Of a stretch of DNA of 64,000 nucleotides, positions 62,695 through 64,000 are shown one piece after another. The notes under the pieces were generated by a model, which worked only from the letters and a program-made list of their open reading frames with translations, was not told where the DNA came from and did no database searches. Position numbers and translations under genes: made by a program. Position 1 is the stretch's first letter. Each line of letters starts with the position of its first letter. This DNA comes from Variovorax sp. SG517 (GTDB lineage: Bacteria > Pseudomonadota > Gammaproteobacteria > Burkholderiales > Burkholderiaceae_C), in the NCBI RefSeq assembly GCF_013376045.1, contig NZ_JABMJG010000002.1, forward strand, positions 186,001 to 250,000, read 5' to 3'.

Positions 62695-63720
62695 ATGAAC
62701 CCCGTCGCAACCGAAGACCCCGTGCTCGAAGTGCCGCCGCGCTCCTTCTGGCGCGGCCTGCGCGATCTGCTGATCAGCGCCATCGTGGTCAGTGCCATCG
62801 CGCTGATCGTCAGCTTCATCTCCGCCGCCTCGGCGCATGCCCAAGGCAAGGGCGAGCTTCGCATCGGCTACCAGAAGTCGGCCAGCCTCTTCGTGCTGCA
62901 GAAGGCACAGGGCACTCTGGAGAAGAAGCTCGCGCCGCTGGGCTTTGGCGTGAAGTGGGTCGAGTTTCCGGCCGGTCCGCAACTGCTCGAAGGGCTGAAC
63001 GTGGGCGCGGTCGATGTCGGCTATGTCGGCGAGGCGCCGCCCATCTTCGCGCAGGCCGCGGGCGCCAAGTTCGTCTACTTCGGCTACGACCCGGCTGCGC
63101 CGCGCGCCGAGGCCATCCTGGTCGCGAAGGATTCGCCCATCAAGTCCGTCGCGGACCTGAAGGGCAAGAAGGTCGTGCTCAACAAGGGCAGCAACGTGCA
63201 CTACCTGCTGGTGAAGCAGCTCGAGAAGAACGGCCTGAAGCTTTCCGACATCCAGCCCGTGTACCTCGCGCCCGCCGACGGCCGTGCCGCCTTCGAAAGC
63301 AGGAACGTCGATGCCTGGGTGATCTGGGATCCGTTCCAGGCCGCGGCAGAGAAAGCCACCGGCGCGCGCGTGCTGGCCGACGGCACGCCCGAGGTGGTCA
63401 ACAACTACCAGTACTACCTGGGCGAGCGTAGCTTCGTGAAGAACAACCCGAAGGTCATCGACGCGCTGTTCGCCGACTCGGTGGAGCAGGGCATCTGGCT
63501 CAAGAAGAACCTGCGCCAGGCGGCCGAGCTGATCGCTCCGCTGCAGGGGCTGCCGGTCGACGTGGTCGAGCTGGCGCTGCGCCGCTACGAGTTCAACGTG
63601 AAGCCGATCACCCCGGCCGTCGCGGCCGACCAGCAAAAGATCGCCGACACCTTCTACGCGCTGAAGCTCATTCCCAAGCCCATCAAGGTCGGCGACGCCG
63701 TGGTCACGGCGCAGCCCTGA
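62695..63720 (+). CDS. ssuA: Aliphatic sulfonate ABC transporter substrate-binding protein (first copy)
   Basis: The 341-residue protein has a longer N-terminus than usual: about 23 polar residues, then a hydrophobic segment (residues about 25-46) with likely cleavage near AHA-Q at 50. The mature protein has R-I-G-Y-Q-K-S-A-S-L-F, the L-L-E-G-L-N-V-G-A-V-D-V-G-Y-V-G-E-A-P-P-I-F-A-Q-A motif, and N-V-D-A-W-V-I-W-D-P-F, as in SsuA. It captures sulfonates in the periplasm. A second, similar gene follows after 33 bases. Confidence 0.93.
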   Translation: MNPVATEDPVLEVPPRSFWRGLRDLLISAIVVSAIALIVSFISAASAHAQGKGELRIGYQKSASLFVLQKAQGTLEKKLAPLGFGVKWVEFPAGPQLLEGLNVGAVDVGYVGEAPPIFAQAAGAKFVYFGYDPAAPRAEAILVAKDSPIKSVADLKGKKVVLNKGSNVHYLLVKQLEKNGLKLSDIQPVYLAPADGRAAFESRNVDAWVIWDPFQAAAEKATGARVLADGTPEVVNNYQYYLGERSFVKNNPKVIDALFADSVEQGIWLKKNLRQAAELIAPLQGLPVDVVELALRRYEFNVKPITPAVAADQQKIADTFYALKLIPKPIKVGDAVVTAQP

Positions 63721-63753
63721 GGCTTCCAACGAATCGGATCGTTCCGAACAACC

Positions 63754-64000
63754 ATGACACGCATCTCCATTCCCCGCCGACGCCTGATCCAGGGCGCGGC
63801 CGCCGCCATCGCGCTGCCTTCGTTCGGCGCATTGGCGCAGTCCCCCGCGCGCCAGTTCCGCATCGGCAACCAGAAGGGCTACCTCACGCTGCTCAAGGGC
63901 CGCGGCACGCTCGAGAGGCGCCTCGCGCCGCTGGGCGTGAGCGTGAAGTGGACCGAGTTCACCGCCGGCCCTGTGCAGCTCGAGGCGCTGAACGTCGGCT
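63754..64000 (+). CDS. Second SsuA-like substrate-binding protein (3' end outside window)
   Basis: The frame from the ATG at 63754 stays open to the window end (82 codons). It starts MTRISIPRRRLIQGAAAA, a Tat-like signal with cleavage near ALA-Q, then R-I-G-N-Q-K-G-Y-L-T-L-L-K-G-R-G-T-L-E and V-K-W-T-E-F-T-A-G-P-V-Q-L-E-A-L-N-V-G. This runs parallel to the first copy (R-I-G-Y-Q-K-S-A-S-L-F and V-K-W-V-E-F-P-A-G-P-Q-L-L-E-G-L-N-V-G), so the pair is a tandem duplication that has diverged, with a different signal peptide. Confidence 0.9.
   Translation, partial: MTRISIPRRRLIQGAAAAIALPSFGALAQSPARQFRIGNQKGYLTLLKGRGTLERRLAPLGVSVKWTEFTAGPVQLEALNVG

Overview
The window looks like a chromosome segment from a Variovorax-type member of the Comamonadaceae (Burkholderiales). 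It is GC-rich. The gene at 20798 keeps the Arg41, Lys267 and Arg398 positions of the Variovorax paradoxus beta-phenylalanine aminotransferase. The sulfur-assimilation cluster has the beta-proteobacterial order cysI-DUF934-cysH-cysD-cysN. Small interspersed repeats of a kind I associate with this family also occur. The genus is inferred from remembered similarity, not from a search.

Positions 1 to about 16.15 kb are the right arm of a prophage with a contractile, Mu-like tail. In order it holds: end of the tape measure protein, gpN/DNA-circularisation protein, gpP-like hub, Gp45, Gp46, Gp47 (baseplate J), Gp48, Gly-rich tail fibre, fibre assembly protein, two small membrane proteins (holin candidates), GH19 endolysin and an Rz/Rz1 spanin pair with Rz1 nested inside Rz. 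A leftward accessory block follows: membrane acyltransferase, small membrane protein, SRAP (HMCES/YedK) protein and an unknown gene. It is divided from a short rightward gene by a near-consensus LexA box. A large serine integrase closes the arm. Mu itself uses a DDE transposase, so this is a mosaic phage. The attachment site should lie close to 16.15-16.5 kb, but I could not define it.

From 16.5 to 28.7 kb: a Gly-rich lipoprotein, a Cache-type class III adenylate cyclase, a TetR regulator divergent from the beta-amino-acid aminotransferase, then a leftward sulfate-assimilation run (cysI, DUF934, cysH, cysD, cysN) followed by a 7Fe ferredoxin and a ferredoxin-NADP reductase. The latter two could supply electrons to sulfite reductase. 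From 28.9 to 38.4 kb lies one long leftward operon: RpiR regulator, isoaspartyl peptidase, a GsiABCD-like peptide importer, a P1-family aminopeptidase and a DppA-like D-aminopeptidase. It reads as uptake and hydrolysis of peptides with unusual linkages or stereochemistry.

From 38.6 to 50.3 kb are mixed single genes: a Coq7-like diiron protein, a VOC protein, a GNAT, a signal-less amidase coupled to a secreted protein (possible toxin/immunity pair) beside a truncated aldo/keto reductase, a protein with nine 36-bp tandem repeats, a CHASE-PAS-GAF-GGDEF-EAL protein, a LysR/FAD-oxidoreductase pair and a class I aldolase. From 50.3 to 55.2 kb a periplasmic redox-repair locus (MsrA, MXKDX-repeat protein, MsrP-like molybdoenzyme, cytochrome b) is divergent from a two-component system. 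The remainder holds a crotonase, transglutaminase, monooxygenase, TauE/SafE transporter, mnmC and yggX. Sulfate and sulfonate uptake genes (sulfate-binding protein, SsuE, two tandem SsuA) close the window, the last one cut by the window end.
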